A DNA stretch of 64,000 bases from contig JBIIUJ010000001.1 of NCBI GenBank assembly GCA_044340025.1, positions 1 to 64,000 on the forward strand, in the 5' to 3' direction. Shown piece by piece: positions 29,220 through 37,296 of the stretch (position 1 is its first letter; each line of letters begins with the position of its first letter). The notes below the pieces were generated by a model. The model was not told where the DNA came from. It was given only the letters and a program-made list of their open reading frames with translations, and did no database searches. The translations under genes and the position numbers were made by a program. The DNA comes from JBIIUJ01 sp044340025. GTDB taxonomy: Bacteria > Pseudomonadota > Alphaproteobacteria > Caulobacterales > Aquidulcibacteraceae.

Positions 29220-30598
29220 GCGTGGCGCCCCACACGCTTGGCGCGGTGGCGCTCGGTCGTGCGCTCGCCCGGCGCGAAACCACCGCACGCGCGGCCACGC
29301 AAGCCTATCTCGACCGGATTGCAGCGCTTAATCCGCGCCTTGCCATCTTCACCCAGGTCGCGACACAGGACGCGCTTGCCGCCGCCGACGCCGCCGATGC
29401 GCGCCTGGCCATCGGGCAGGGGCTTGGCCCGCTCGACGGCGTGCCGATTGCGGTTAAGGACAATATCGCGGTGGCGGGGCTGGCCTGGACCAGCGGGGTG
29501 GCGGCGCGCCGCGACAGCATCGCCCAGGACGACGCCTTCTGCGTCACGCTGTTGCGTGAACAGGGCTGCGTCATCCTCGGCACGCTGAACATGCACGAAG
29601 GCGCGCTGGGCGCGACGACCGACAATTCCGCCTATGGCCGCTGCGAAAACCCCTGGCGGCTGGACCATACGCCGGGCGGCTCTTCCGGCGGCTCGGGCGC
29701 GGCGGTGGCGGCAGGCTTGTGCGCGGCGGCGCTCGGCACCGACACGATGGGCAGCGTGCGGATCCCGGCGGCCTATTGCGGGGTGTTCGGCTTCAAGCCG
29801 AGCTATGGACGCATCTCCTCAGACGGGCTCGGCCATCTCTCCTGGACGCTGGACCATATCGGCCCCATCGCGCGCCGGGCGGAGGATTTGCGCGTGCTGA
29901 TGTCGGTGCTGGCCACTGGCCACGCGGGCGCGCTGATCACCCGGCCTTCCGACGACTACCGCGATTTCTGGCTCGATGAGCCGGCCCGGTTTGCAGACTT
30001 GCGGGTCGGCGTTCTTGAGACCGGGATTGTCGTCGAGCCGGGCGTGGCGGCGGTTTTCTCGGCGGCGCTCGACCGGCTGTCGGGGCTTGGCGCCACGCTG
30101 GAGCCGTTTCGCCCGGCCACTTTCGCCCCGGATGTTCTTCGCCGGCGGGGGCTGCTGATTTCGGAAGCCGAGGGGGCGGTGGCGTTTGCCGACGAGCTTG
30201 CCGCCGATGGGGGGCTCAGCGCGGACTTTCGCGCCCTGCTCGATTATGGCGCCCGCCAGCCGGCGGTGCGACTGGCCAGCGCCCACCATGACGTGTTGTC
30301 GGCTCGGGCCGCCATACGCAAGCAGATGGCGTTTCAGGGTCTTGATCTGCTCATAAGCCCCACGGCGCCACAGACAGCCTTCCCCCATGGAGCGCCGGCG
30401 CCGGCTTCGCAGGCCGACTTCACCTGCCTTGGCAATATCGCCGATCTGCCGGCGGCTTCTGTCCCGATCGGCTTTGCAGCGGGCTTGCCGGTGGGGCTGC
30501 AGCTCATGGGCGGCGAGGGGGCGGACGCTTTCGTGCTGCGCTGCGCGATCGCGCTCGATCAGCTGTTTGCGCCCGAGACGCTCGCTCCGATCGCCTGA
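29216..30598 (+). CDS. Amidase (amidase-signature family)
   Basis: Amidase-signature enzymes hydrolyse amides to acid and ammonia through a Ser-cisSer-Lys triad. The 460-residue protein shows Lys81 in PIAVKDNIAV, the serine-glycine loop GGSSGGSGAAVAAG at about 154-167 with cis-Ser156, and the nucleophile Ser180 in GTDTMGSVRIPAAYCG, followed by GVFGFKPSYGRIS. The DTMGS form replaces the commoner DTGGS, as in a subset of the family. The start is GTG 29216 overlapping the ligase stop. It is the last gene of the rightward island and shares a stop-codon palindrome with convergent RidA. Although related to GatA, the context argues for catabolism. Confidence 0.9.
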   Translation: MSVAPHTLGAVALGRALARRETTARAATQAYLDRIAALNPRLAIFTQVATQDALAAADAADARLAIGQGLGPLDGVPIAVKDNIAVAGLAWTSGVAARRDSIAQDDAFCVTLLREQGCVILGTLNMHEGALGATTDNSAYGRCENPWRLDHTPGGSSGGSGAAVAAGLCAAALGTDTMGSVRIPAAYCGVFGFKPSYGRISSDGLGHLSWTLDHIGPIARRAEDLRVLMSVLATGHAGALITRPSDDYRDFWLDEPARFADLRVGVLETGIVVEPGVAAVFSAALDRLSGLGATLEPFRPATFAPDVLRRRGLLISEAEGAVAFADELAADGGLSADFRALLDYGARQPAVRLASAHHDVLSARAAIRKQMAFQGLDLLISPTAPQTAFPHGAPAPASQADFTCLGNIADLPAASVPIGFAAGLPVGLQLMGGEGADAFVLRCAIALDQLFAPETLAPIA

Positions 30599-30613
30599 CG
30601 GGGTCAGGCGATC
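30589..30613. terminator. Palindrome spanning both stop codons of amidase and ridA
   Basis: GATCGCCTGAC (30589-30599) is perfectly repeated in inverse as GTCAGGCGATC (30603-30613) around a GGG loop. It contains both TGA stops; each protein ends in Ile-Ala. There is no T-run on either side, so it may act as a bidirectional, factor-assisted terminator. Confidence 0.5.
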
Positions 30614-31065
30614 TCGAACACGCCGTCGACTTCCACGGCGAAGCCGAGCGGCAGCTCGGCCACGCCCACAGCGGAGCGCGCATGGCGACCGGCGTCGCCA
30701 AAGACGTCCACCATCAGGTCGGAGCAGCCGTTCACGATCGATGGGACCGACGTGAAGCCAGGTGCGACATTCACATACCCGTTGAGCTTCAGGACGGCCT
30801 TCACGCGGTCCAGATCGCCCTCGCACGCCGCCTTCAACTGGGCGATAAGGTTGAGACCGCACAACCGGGCCGCCGCCTGGCCCTGCTCCACGCTGACATC
30901 GCCGCCGACCTTGCCCTTGATCCCGCCGGACGCATCCACCGAAACCTGGCCGGAGATATGGACAAGGCTACCGGCGCGCGTGAACGGGACGTAGCTCGCC
31001 ACGGGGGCGGGCGGGATCGGAAGGGTGAGCCCGAGCGCCGCCAGTTTGCGTTCCACCTGTCCCAT
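30604..31065 (-). CDS. RidA family protein (YjgF/YER057c/UK114)
   Basis: RidA proteins hydrolyse reactive enamine/imine intermediates, protecting PLP enzymes. The 153-residue form is of the longer COG0251 type: N-terminal ERKLAALGLTLPIPPAPVAS, then YVPFTRAGSLVHISGQVS, the helix LCGLNLIAQLKAACEGDLDR and the C-terminal HARSAVGVAELPLGFAVEVD with the conserved arginine. Start ATG 31065 is fixed by homology, although it lies 98 bases inside the end of the upstream membrane-protein frame. It converges with the amidase gene, which would fit handling of an imine or enamine formed in that pathway. Confidence 0.9.
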   Translation of the reverse strand: MGQVERKLAALGLTLPIPPAPVASYVPFTRAGSLVHISGQVSVDASGGIKGKVGGDVSVEQGQAAARLCGLNLIAQLKAACEGDLDRVKAVLKLNGYVNVAPGFTSVPSIVNGCSDLMVDVFGDAGRHARSAVGVAELPLGFAVEVDGVFEIA

Positions 31066-31726
31066 CGCGCGCGCTCCTTGTGCCGTCGGTCGGCATAAAG
31101 GCCAGAGCGCACGCCGTCGCAAGCCCGATCGTGAGGCCTGCGCCAAGGCCGCCCAGACCATAGAGCGCAACCCGAGGGGTGAAGCCGGACAAATCAGCCG
31201 CCGCCTGACCCGCGACATAAGTGAGCGGCAGGGCGATCGCCCAGCCCAGCGTGTTGGCGACAATCCAGGCCCACCGCCGGCGGACGCCCTTCGGGATCGC
31301 CCATGCTTGAGCGACGCCAAACAGCAGCCCGGCGCCAAGCCCGAAGACAGCCGCAAACAGAATGACCGCCTGGGCGCTGGGTTCGGCGCCCTGCGCGCCG
31401 CTGGCGTAGGGCCCAAACAGCGGCACACCCGCTCCCACGCCCCACCCGATCAGGCCGACGAGCAAGGTGGCGGCGATCCATCGGGCGATGCTGATTGCAG
31501 GCCAGAACGCCCTGAGCGCCATGGCCTGCAATCCGCCAAGGATCAGCGCTTCGGGGATCGCCGCGCTCGCCATCGCGGCCCATGCGCCAAGCCGCAGCCA
31601 GAACGGCTCCGGTTCTCCGAGCAGAAGGTTGGCCACGCCATACCACGCGCCGGCCGCGCCCAGACCAAGGAGCTCGGCGAGCGCGCAGATCGCCACCCAC
31701 CGCACCAGCAGCACGTCCGGCGTCAT
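30968..31726 (-). CDS. Multi-pass membrane protein of unknown function
   Basis: The 252-residue product has about five hydrophobic segments within residues 8-215, for example LLVGLIGWGVGAGVPLFG, AVILFAAVFGLGAGLLFGVA, WAWIVANTLGWAIALPLTYV and VALYGLGGLGAGLTIGLATA. GGGAGGCGTAC before ATG 31726 is a strong ribosome binding site. I recognise no family; the repeated small-residue helices resemble uncharacterised alphaproteobacterial membrane proteins. The last 32 codons overlap the start of ridA in another frame and encode a hydrophilic, low-complexity tail (GTGGTQTGGARAHPSDPARP), probably the result of an extended stop. Confidence 0.7.
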   Translation of the reverse strand: MTPDVLLVRWVAICALAELLGLGAAGAWYGVANLLLGEPEPFWLRLGAWAAMASAAIPEALILGGLQAMALRAFWPAISIARWIAATLLVGLIGWGVGAGVPLFGPYASGAQGAEPSAQAVILFAAVFGLGAGLLFGVAQAWAIPKGVRRRWAWIVANTLGWAIALPLTYVAGQAAADLSGFTPRVALYGLGGLGAGLTIGLATACALAFMPTDGTRSARDGTGGTQTGGARAHPSDPARPRGELRPVHARR

Positions 31727-31769
31727 GTACGCCTCCCTGTGACGTCGCCAGCCCCGCAGGGTTTATGGG

Positions 31770-33068
31770 CTAGTCGCGGCCACGGTTCGAGCGGGCCGCC
31801 TGTCGCGCGGCGGCTAGCCGCAGGTCGCGGCCGGTCGCAATCGCATCGGCGCCGAACCGCGCCCTCGCGGCTTGCTCGGCAGCCTCCAGGGCGGCGCGTT
31901 TTGCAGGGGCCTGATCGAGCAGATCGCCTTTGTCGGCGAGCGTGGGATCGCAGAGGTCTGACAAACCCGCTCCGATCAGCCGATAGGATTTTCCAGCGGG
32001 CTCGGCCCGGAGCAGGCGTACGACCGTTGCAAACAGGGTGCGCGCGGTCTGGGTGGGGGCGGGCAGGGTTTCCCGTCGCGTCAGGGTGCGAAAATCCGAC
32101 GTCTTGAGCTTCAAGGTAGCTACCCGTCCGGCGACGCCGGCAGCCTTGCTGCGCTCCGCAACACGCGTGCACAGCGCCCAGAGCCGATCTTCCAGCGCCT
32201 CCCCATTCTGAAGGTCGGCCTCGAACGTGGTTTCTGCGGAGACGGACTTGCGTTCGCTTTCCGGTTCGACCGGGCGGTCGTCGTCTCCATGCGCCAATGC
32301 CCACAGGCGCCCGCCCCAGGGACCAAGCCGCTTCACCAGCCGGTCGCGCGGGGCTGCCGCAAGGGCTCCGATCGTGGAATAGCCCGCCTTCTCCAGGTCT
32401 GCAGCCTGTGCAGGCCCCACGCCATGGATGAAACGCACGGGACGCGGCGCAAGAAAGGCGGCCGCCTCCTCCCGCCCGATCACGGCAAAGCCGCGCGGCT
32501 TGTCGAGGTCAGAGGCGATCTTTGCGAGAAACTTGTTGGGTCCCAGTCCCACCGACACGGTGAGGCCCCGTTCGGCTTCGATCTGTTTTTGAAGCGCCAT
32601 CAGGGTGCGCGCCGGCGATCCCCCATGCAGGCGCTGCGTGCCGCCAAGGTCCAGATAGGCCTCGTCGATGGACACAGGCTCCACCAACGGCGTCAGGGCC
32701 TGCATCATCGACCGGATCGCACGGCCTTCGGCGGCGTAAAGCGCCATGTCCGGACGAATGACGATGGCGTTGGGGCAGGCCGCCAGCGCCTTGAACATCG
32801 GCATGGCCGAGCGCACGCCATAGGCGCGCGCGACATAGCATGCTGTAGCCACCACCCCGCGTCGCCCGCCGCCGATGATCACAGGCTTGTCCGCAAGGCT
32901 CGGGTCGTCCCGCTTGTGGATTGCGGCATAGAAGGCGTCGCAATCGATATGTGCGATCGCCAGACGCTCCAGGGCGGGGTGGCGCACGACGCGCCGGGAC
33001 CCGCAGGCGGGGCAGGCGGCGTCGGCCTCCTCCACCGTGCCCAGACAATCCCGGCACAGTCCGCTCAC
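31770..33068 (-). CDS. dinB: DNA polymerase IV with N-terminal zinc ribbon
   Basis: DinB is a Y-family translesion polymerase. The 432-residue protein has the catalytic acidic residues in AHIDCDAFYAAI (Asp42) and VSIDEAYLD (Asp135-Glu136), a helix-hairpin-helix with FIHGVGPAQAADLEKAGYST and the little-finger domain with SERKSVSAETTFEAD. An extra 30 residues at the N-terminus carry Cys5-X2-Cys8 and Cys19-X2-Cys22, a probable zinc ribbon. No beta-clamp motif is obvious at the C-terminus. The GTG start overlaps the upstream sugar-kinase stop (GTGA). I see no LexA box near the gene. Confidence 0.93.
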   Translation of the reverse strand: MSGLCRDCLGTVEEADAACPACGSRRVVRHPALERLAIAHIDCDAFYAAIHKRDDPSLADKPVIIGGGRRGVVATACYVARAYGVRSAMPMFKALAACPNAIVIRPDMALYAAEGRAIRSMMQALTPLVEPVSIDEAYLDLGGTQRLHGGSPARTLMALQKQIEAERGLTVSVGLGPNKFLAKIASDLDKPRGFAVIGREEAAAFLAPRPVRFIHGVGPAQAADLEKAGYSTIGALAAAPRDRLVKRLGPWGGRLWALAHGDDDRPVEPESERKSVSAETTFEADLQNGEALEDRLWALCTRVAERSKAAGVAGRVATLKLKTSDFRTLTRRETLPAPTQTARTLFATVVRLLRAEPAGKSYRLIGAGLSDLCDPTLADKGDLLDQAPAKRAALEAAEQAARARFGADAIATGRDLRLAAARQAARSNRGRD

Positions 33069-33966
33069 GCCGGCCGATCCCAGAGCCAGGCCGCGCCGCG
33101 CACGCCGGAGGAATCGCCATGCCTGGCTTGCTGCAGGTTTATCGACACAGAATCGCTGAACGCGTGTGCGGCGATCACGGGCGGAACAAGATCATAGAGC
33201 GCGCTCACGCGGGAAACCCCGCCGCCGAGGACGATCACGTCCGGGTCGAGAATCGTCGTGATCATTGCAAGAGCGCGCCCGAGTCTGTCGGCGTAGAGGC
33301 GAAGGCTGGCGAGGCTGTCAGGGTCGCCGGCCTCCGCCCGTTCTGCAATCTCCGGCGGCGACAGGTCTTGTCCGAACTTCTCCCTGTGCCAGCCCTGCCA
33401 GGCGGGGCCGGAGAGCCAGGTCTCGATGCAGCCGCGTTTGCCGCACCAGCAGGCCGGCCCGGGATGCTCGTCTGGTCTGGTCCAGGCCAGAGGCGTATGG
33501 CCCCATTCGCCAGCGATGCCATTTGCGCCGCTGACCAGCGCGCGGTCCACTACCAATCCGCCGCCGACCCCGGTTCCCAGGATCACCCCGAAGACCACGC
33601 GCGCGTGCGCGCCGGCGCCGTCGCGCGCCTCCGAAACGGCGAAACAGTCGGCGTCATTGGCCACACGCACCGGCCGATCCAATGCGGCCTCCAGATCGCG
33701 CTGCAGGGGCCGGCCATTCAGCCAGGTTGAATTGGCGTTTCGCATGAGGCCTGTGCGGGGCGAAGGCGAGCCCGGCGCGCCGATCCCGACCGTACAGGCC
33801 GCGCCCACACCTCGGCTTCAAGCACGCCGACCAGATCGGCCAGGAGAGCGATGCTGGCTTCATAGGTGCGGGCCGACGGCACGCGCCTGCGCGCCCGGAC
33901 CGCGCCCTCGTGATCCAGCACCACGGCCTCCGTCTTGGTTCCTCCGAGATCGACGCCAAGCCGCAA
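33065..33966 (-). pseudogene. ROK family sugar kinase (fructokinase-like), frameshifted
   Basis: ROK kinases phosphorylate fructose, glucose or related sugars with ATP. The N-terminal part, read from TTG 33966 behind a strong GGAGG site, gives the ATP loop [20 protein letters not shown] to about residue 53; the rest is in a different frame from about 33808 on and gives [54 protein letters not shown] and the zinc site [19 protein letters not shown]. The break lies near 33806-33810 in a GTGTGGG context and needs one added or two removed bases to heal. No slippery sequence is present. It is either a real lesion or a sequencing error; both halves otherwise look intact. Confidence 0.8.
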
Positions 33967-34061
33967 AAATGCCTCCGAAAGGCTTGATTAAGACTGATCA
34001 GGCTAGAGTGCACCCGCCGGCGAAGCGGGGAAACCCTCAACAGACCGGACAAGAGGCGGGT

Positions 34062-34448
34062 ATGGACGGCGGTGGCGCAGGAGCGCGCAAGACAGTTCTG
34101 ATCGTTGAAGACAATGATCTGAACATGCGGCTCTTCAACGACCTGTTGGAAGCCTTCGGCTATCGCACCGTGAAGACCCAGGAGGGCCTTCGCGCCCTTG
34201 ATCTCGCCCGCGAGCACAAGCCCGACCTGATCCTGATGGACATTCAGTTGCCGGGGGTTTCAGGGCTCGACGTCACCAAGTGGATCAAGGCCGACGACGA
34301 TCTCGCCCATATTCCCGTTGTGGCCGTCACCGCCTTCGCGATGCCCGGAGACGAGGAGCGCATCAAGGAAGGCGGCTGCTCGGCCTATCTGTCCAAGCCG
34401 ATCCAGATCGCTTCGTTCCTGGCCACCGTGAAACAGCACGCAGGCTGA
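34062..34448 (+). CDS. divK: Single-domain response regulator DivK
   Basis: DivK is the polar cell-cycle response regulator that, in Caulobacter, controls CtrA through DivL-CckA. The 128-residue protein is a lone receiver domain: acidic pocket VEDND, phospho-acceptor Asp60 in [19 protein letters not shown], Thr in [16 protein letters not shown] and Lys in [11 protein letters not shown]. This receiver sequence, especially [16 protein letters not shown], is DivK-like rather than generic. It is followed after four bases by pleD, the order found in Caulobacter, and is divergent from the broken ROK gene. It has a short non-conserved [10 protein letters not shown] extension. Confidence 0.93.
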   Translation: MDGGGAGARKTVLIVEDNDLNMRLFNDLLEAFGYRTVKTQEGLRALDLAREHKPDLILMDIQLPGVSGLDVTKWIKADDDLAHIPVVAVTAFAMPGDEERIKEGGCSAYLSKPIQIASFLATVKQHAG

Positions 34449-34452
34449 GCCG

Positions 34453-35886
34453 ATGAGCGCGCGCGTCCTGGTGGTGGACGATCTTGAGCCGAATGTTCAC
34501 CTGCTTCAGGCCAAGCTGACCCACGACTACCACACCGTTTTCACCGCTTCGAACGGCCGCGATGCGATCGCTTCCGCCAAGGCGAACAATCCCGACATCA
34601 TCCTCCTCGATGTGATGATGCCGGAGATGGACGGCTTCGAGACCTGTCGGCGGCTGAAGGAGGACCCGGCCACCCGGCACATACCCGTGGTGATGGTGAC
34701 CGCGCTTGATCAGCGCCAGGACCGGGTGATGGGTCTCGAATGCGGCGCGGACGACTTTCTGACCAAGCCTGTGGAAGACCTGCAGCTCATGGCGCGCGTG
34801 CGCAGCCTCTCGCGTCACAAGATGCTGCTCGACGAGCTGCGCCGCCGCGAGGCGAGCGGTCGCCGCCTTGGCGTGATCGAACAGACCGCGGCGGTGGAAA
34901 AGGGGCTGGGCGGCCAGGTTCTGATATTCGACGACAATCCTCGCGCGGCTGATCGACTCAAGCGGATCCTGGAAGGCGAGCAGCGCCCGATGACCTTCCA
35001 CGAGATGAGCGCGCTTGGCCTTGGCGGGGATTCGGCGGCTGAGCTGCTTGTCGCCACGATCATGCCGGGTCGTGTCGATGCGCTGCGCATCGTGGCTGAA
35101 TTGCGCGCCAACGAACGCACCCGCCTGTTGCCGATTCTCGCGATTCTCGATCCGGATGATCGTGCGCGCGGGCTGAAGGCGCTCGACCTCGGCGTCAATG
35201 ATCTGATGTCGAAACCGGTCGACCCGGAGGAGCTGCGCGCGCGCGTGCGCACGCTGCTCAAGCGCAAGCGCTATGCCGACCAGTTGCGCGCCTCCGTCGA
35301 TCGCAGCCTGGAAATGGCGGTGACCGACCAGCTCACCGGCTTGCACAACCGGCGCTACATGGAAGTGCAGCTCAGGGGGCTGATGGCGCGCGCCGCCCAC
35401 GGCGGGCAGCCTGTCTCGGTGCTGATCGTCGATCTGGACTATTTCAAGCGGGTCAACGACAGCCACGGCCATGATGCCGGCGACGATGTGTTGCGCGCCT
35501 TTGCGGGGCGGCTCGCCTCCAGTTTCCGGCCGACCGACCTCGTCTGCCGTTTCGGCGGCGAGGAATTCGTGGTGATCATGCCCGAAACGCGCGCGCGCGA
35601 GGCCGAGCTGATCGCCGAGCGGTTGCGCCAGCACATTCAGGATGCGGCCTTCCATTTGCCGACAGGCGAGACCGTTCAGATGACCGTCTCTGGCGGGGTC
35701 GCGGTCAGCGAGGGGCCAATCGATACCCCGGACGGCATTCTCAAGCGCGCCGACGAAGCGCTCTATCGGGCCAAGACCGAAGGACGCAACCGCATCCTGC
35801 TTGATGGCGCGATCGCCCAAAATGAAAACGCCCGGCCTGGAGGCCGGGCGTCCGAAACGCAGATGCCCGGCCTCTGGCGGGGCTAG
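34453..35886 (+). CDS. pleD: Diguanylate cyclase response regulator PleD
   Basis: PleD makes cyclic di-GMP at the stalked pole after phosphorylation. The 477-residue product has receiver 1 with Asp53 in LLDVMMPEMDGFE, receiver 2 (about 152-270) lacking the phospho-acceptor aspartate as in Caulobacter PleD, and a GGDEF domain with the active-site GGEEF at residues 368-372 and an allosteric I-site RxxD (Arg359-Asp362) five residues earlier. It starts four bases after divK. The last 20 or so codons run through a hairpin that terminates rpmG from the other side, so the C-terminal tail NARPGGRASETQMPGLWRG looks accidental. Confidence 0.95.
   Translation: MSARVLVVDDLEPNVHLLQAKLTHDYHTVFTASNGRDAIASAKANNPDIILLDVMMPEMDGFETCRRLKEDPATRHIPVVMVTALDQRQDRVMGLECGADDFLTKPVEDLQLMARVRSLSRHKMLLDELRRREASGRRLGVIEQTAAVEKGLGGQVLIFDDNPRAADRLKRILEGEQRPMTFHEMSALGLGGDSAAELLVATIMPGRVDALRIVAELRANERTRLLPILAILDPDDRARGLKALDLGVNDLMSKPVDPEELRARVRTLLKRKRYADQLRASVDRSLEMAVTDQLTGLHNRRYMEVQLRGLMARAAHGGQPVSVLIVDLDYFKRVNDSHGHDAGDDVLRAFAGRLASSFRPTDLVCRFGGEEFVVIMPETRAREAELIAERLRQHIQDAAFHLPTGETVQMTVSGGVAVSEGPIDTPDGILKRADEALYRAKTEGRNRILLDGAIAQNENARPGGRASETQMPGLWRG
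35821..35850 (-). terminator. Intrinsic terminator of rpmG, inside the pleD 3' end
   Basis: Read leftward, CGCCCGGCCT pairs with AGGCCGGGCG around two bases and is followed by TTTTCATTTT, a classic rho-independent signal 48 bases after the rpmG stop. It lies wholly inside the pleD reading frame, so the sequence serves as terminator on one strand and codons on the other. Confidence 0.85.
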
Positions 35887-35898
35887 GCCGGCGCTGGC

Positions 35899-36066
35899 CT
35901 ACTTGATCTTGCCTTCGACAAACTCGACGTGCTTGCGCACGACAGGGTCGTACTTCTTCATCTTCAGCTTGTCGGTCTTGGTGCGGGCGTTCTTCTTCGT
36001 GACATAGAAGAAGCCGGTGCCGGCCGACGAATTGAGGCGGATCTTGATCGAGGCCGGTTTGGCCAT
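35899..36066 (-). CDS. rpmG: 50S ribosomal protein L33
   Basis: L33 is a small protein near the E site of the large subunit. The 55-residue product [20 protein letters not shown] followed by [20 protein letters not shown] and [13 protein letters not shown] is the alphaproteobacterial, cysteine-free form that does not bind zinc. ATG 36066 sits behind GGGAGAATTTTCC. It is transcribed alone, between pleD and the MFS gene, with a terminator downstream inside pleD. Confidence 0.96.
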   Translation of the reverse strand: MAKPASIKIRLNSSAGTGFFYVTKKNARTKTDKLKMKKYDPVVRKHVEFVEGKIK

Positions 36067-36135
36067 GGAAAATTCTCCCGCAACGGGGTGATTGGAAATC
36101 GGAAGCGCGGCATTGGCCACACACGCGGCCGGAAG

Positions 36136-37296
36136 TCAATTCCGCTTGTCCAGCAGCACTGTGAAGAAGGGTGCGAGCGCCATCAGGGCAAGCGCGGTCA
36201 TCAGCCCATCCGGCCCGCCGGCCTGAAGCGCCCCGCCTCCGATGACCGGCGCCATGAGCTGACCAAGACCATAACAGGCGGCGAACGCCGCATTCGCTCC
36301 CGCCAGCTCTCCGGCCGAAAACTTCTGCCCGATGCCGAGGAGTCCGAGCGTGTAGAAGGCCGTCACCGACCCTGACCAGAAAAAGATTGCTGCATAGGCC
36401 AAAGCGGGCGTCGGCGCGGCCGCCAGCAGAAACGGCCCGATAAGGCCGATGATGGAAACGCCGATCAGGACGGGCCGCCGTCCGATCTTGTCGGCGAGGA
36501 GACCAAGCGGCGCCTGCAGCGCCACATTGCCTGCCGCCGCCGCTGCGATCAGCAGGCCGGCGACGGTGTCTTCAAAACCGGTCCGGCGCGACCAGATCGG
36601 CAAAAGATTGAACAGCGCGGTTTCAATCGCGCCCATGGCGATCGGCGGGATGAACAGCGTAGGGGCGGCAAGAACGCGCGCGATAAGCGCGCTGGGGCGT
36701 GCGGCTGCGCCCTCTGGCCTGGTCGCTGGGGGCGCGCGCAAGGCGAGGATGGGCAAGGCCAGGAGGCTTGTCCCGGCCGCCGCCAGCACCACTGGCCACC
36801 CTTCGTGGCCCAATCCCGCGATAATCAGGCCGCCAACGCCGAATCCGCCGGCGAACGTGCCAGCATAGAGCCCGAGAAGCCGTCCGCGCAGATGGGCGGG
36901 CGTCAGCTCCAGCAGCCAGGCCTCCGACGCCACAAACAGCAGCGTCAGACTGGCCGCGAACAGAAACCGGATGGCGATCCAGGCGGCGGGCGCATCGCTG
37001 AGCCGATAGGCGAGGAACAGGCAGGCCGTGATGAGGAGGGCGCCCGCCAGGATCGCCTTGACCGGAAGCCGCGCCATCAGCCAGGGCACCGCCGGGGTGG
37101 CGATCAGGGCGGCGACCCCGGTCACCGTCACAAAGAGCCCGATCAGGGTTTCGCCGACGCCACGATCATCCAGCGTCAGGGCAAACAAGGCGCCATTGAC
37201 CCCAAAGCCGACGGCGGCCACGAAGCCGCACCCCAGAGCCGCCGCGATGCCTGCCCATGCAGGCGGCGCGGCGCGGGCTTCGGCGGGGCTGGTCAT
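36136..37296 (-). CDS. MFS transporter
   Basis: A major facilitator superfamily permease of 386 residues with twelve predicted hydrophobic segments. The N-terminal half has GFGVNGALFALTLDDRGVGE, the loop RFLFAASLTLLFVASEAWLL and ELTPAHLRGRLLGLYAGTFA, a motif of YfcJ/UMF-like efflux permeases; the C-terminal half has LGLLADKIGRRPVLIGVSI, the variant A-motif. ATG 37296 overlaps the Nudix stop as ATGA, so the two are co-expressed. The substrate is unknown; a drug or metabolite exporter is the general expectation. Confidence 0.85.
   Translation of the reverse strand: MTSPAEARAAPPAWAGIAAALGCGFVAAVGFGVNGALFALTLDDRGVGETLIGLFVTVTGVAALIATPAVPWLMARLPVKAILAGALLITACLFLAYRLSDAPAAWIAIRFLFAASLTLLFVASEAWLLELTPAHLRGRLLGLYAGTFAGGFGVGGLIIAGLGHEGWPVVLAAAGTSLLALPILALRAPPATRPEGAAARPSALIARVLAAPTLFIPPIAMGAIETALFNLLPIWSRRTGFEDTVAGLLIAAAAAGNVALQAPLGLLADKIGRRPVLIGVSIIGLIGPFLLAAAPTPALAYAAIFFWSGSVTAFYTLGLLGIGQKFSAGELAGANAAFAACYGLGQLMAPVIGGGALQAGGPDGLMTALALMALAPFFTVLLDKRN

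Noticed and set aside
27420..29288. 622-codon leftward frame opposite the MmgE and PaaK genes
   Set aside because: It runs antisense through recognisable proteins, has His/Asp/Arg-rich composition typical of shadow frames and no motif.
33801..33813. Programmed frameshift in the ROK kinase
   Set aside because: There is no X-XXY-YYZ slippery heptamer, no internal Shine-Dalgarno stimulating element that I can see and no obvious downstream pseudoknot.
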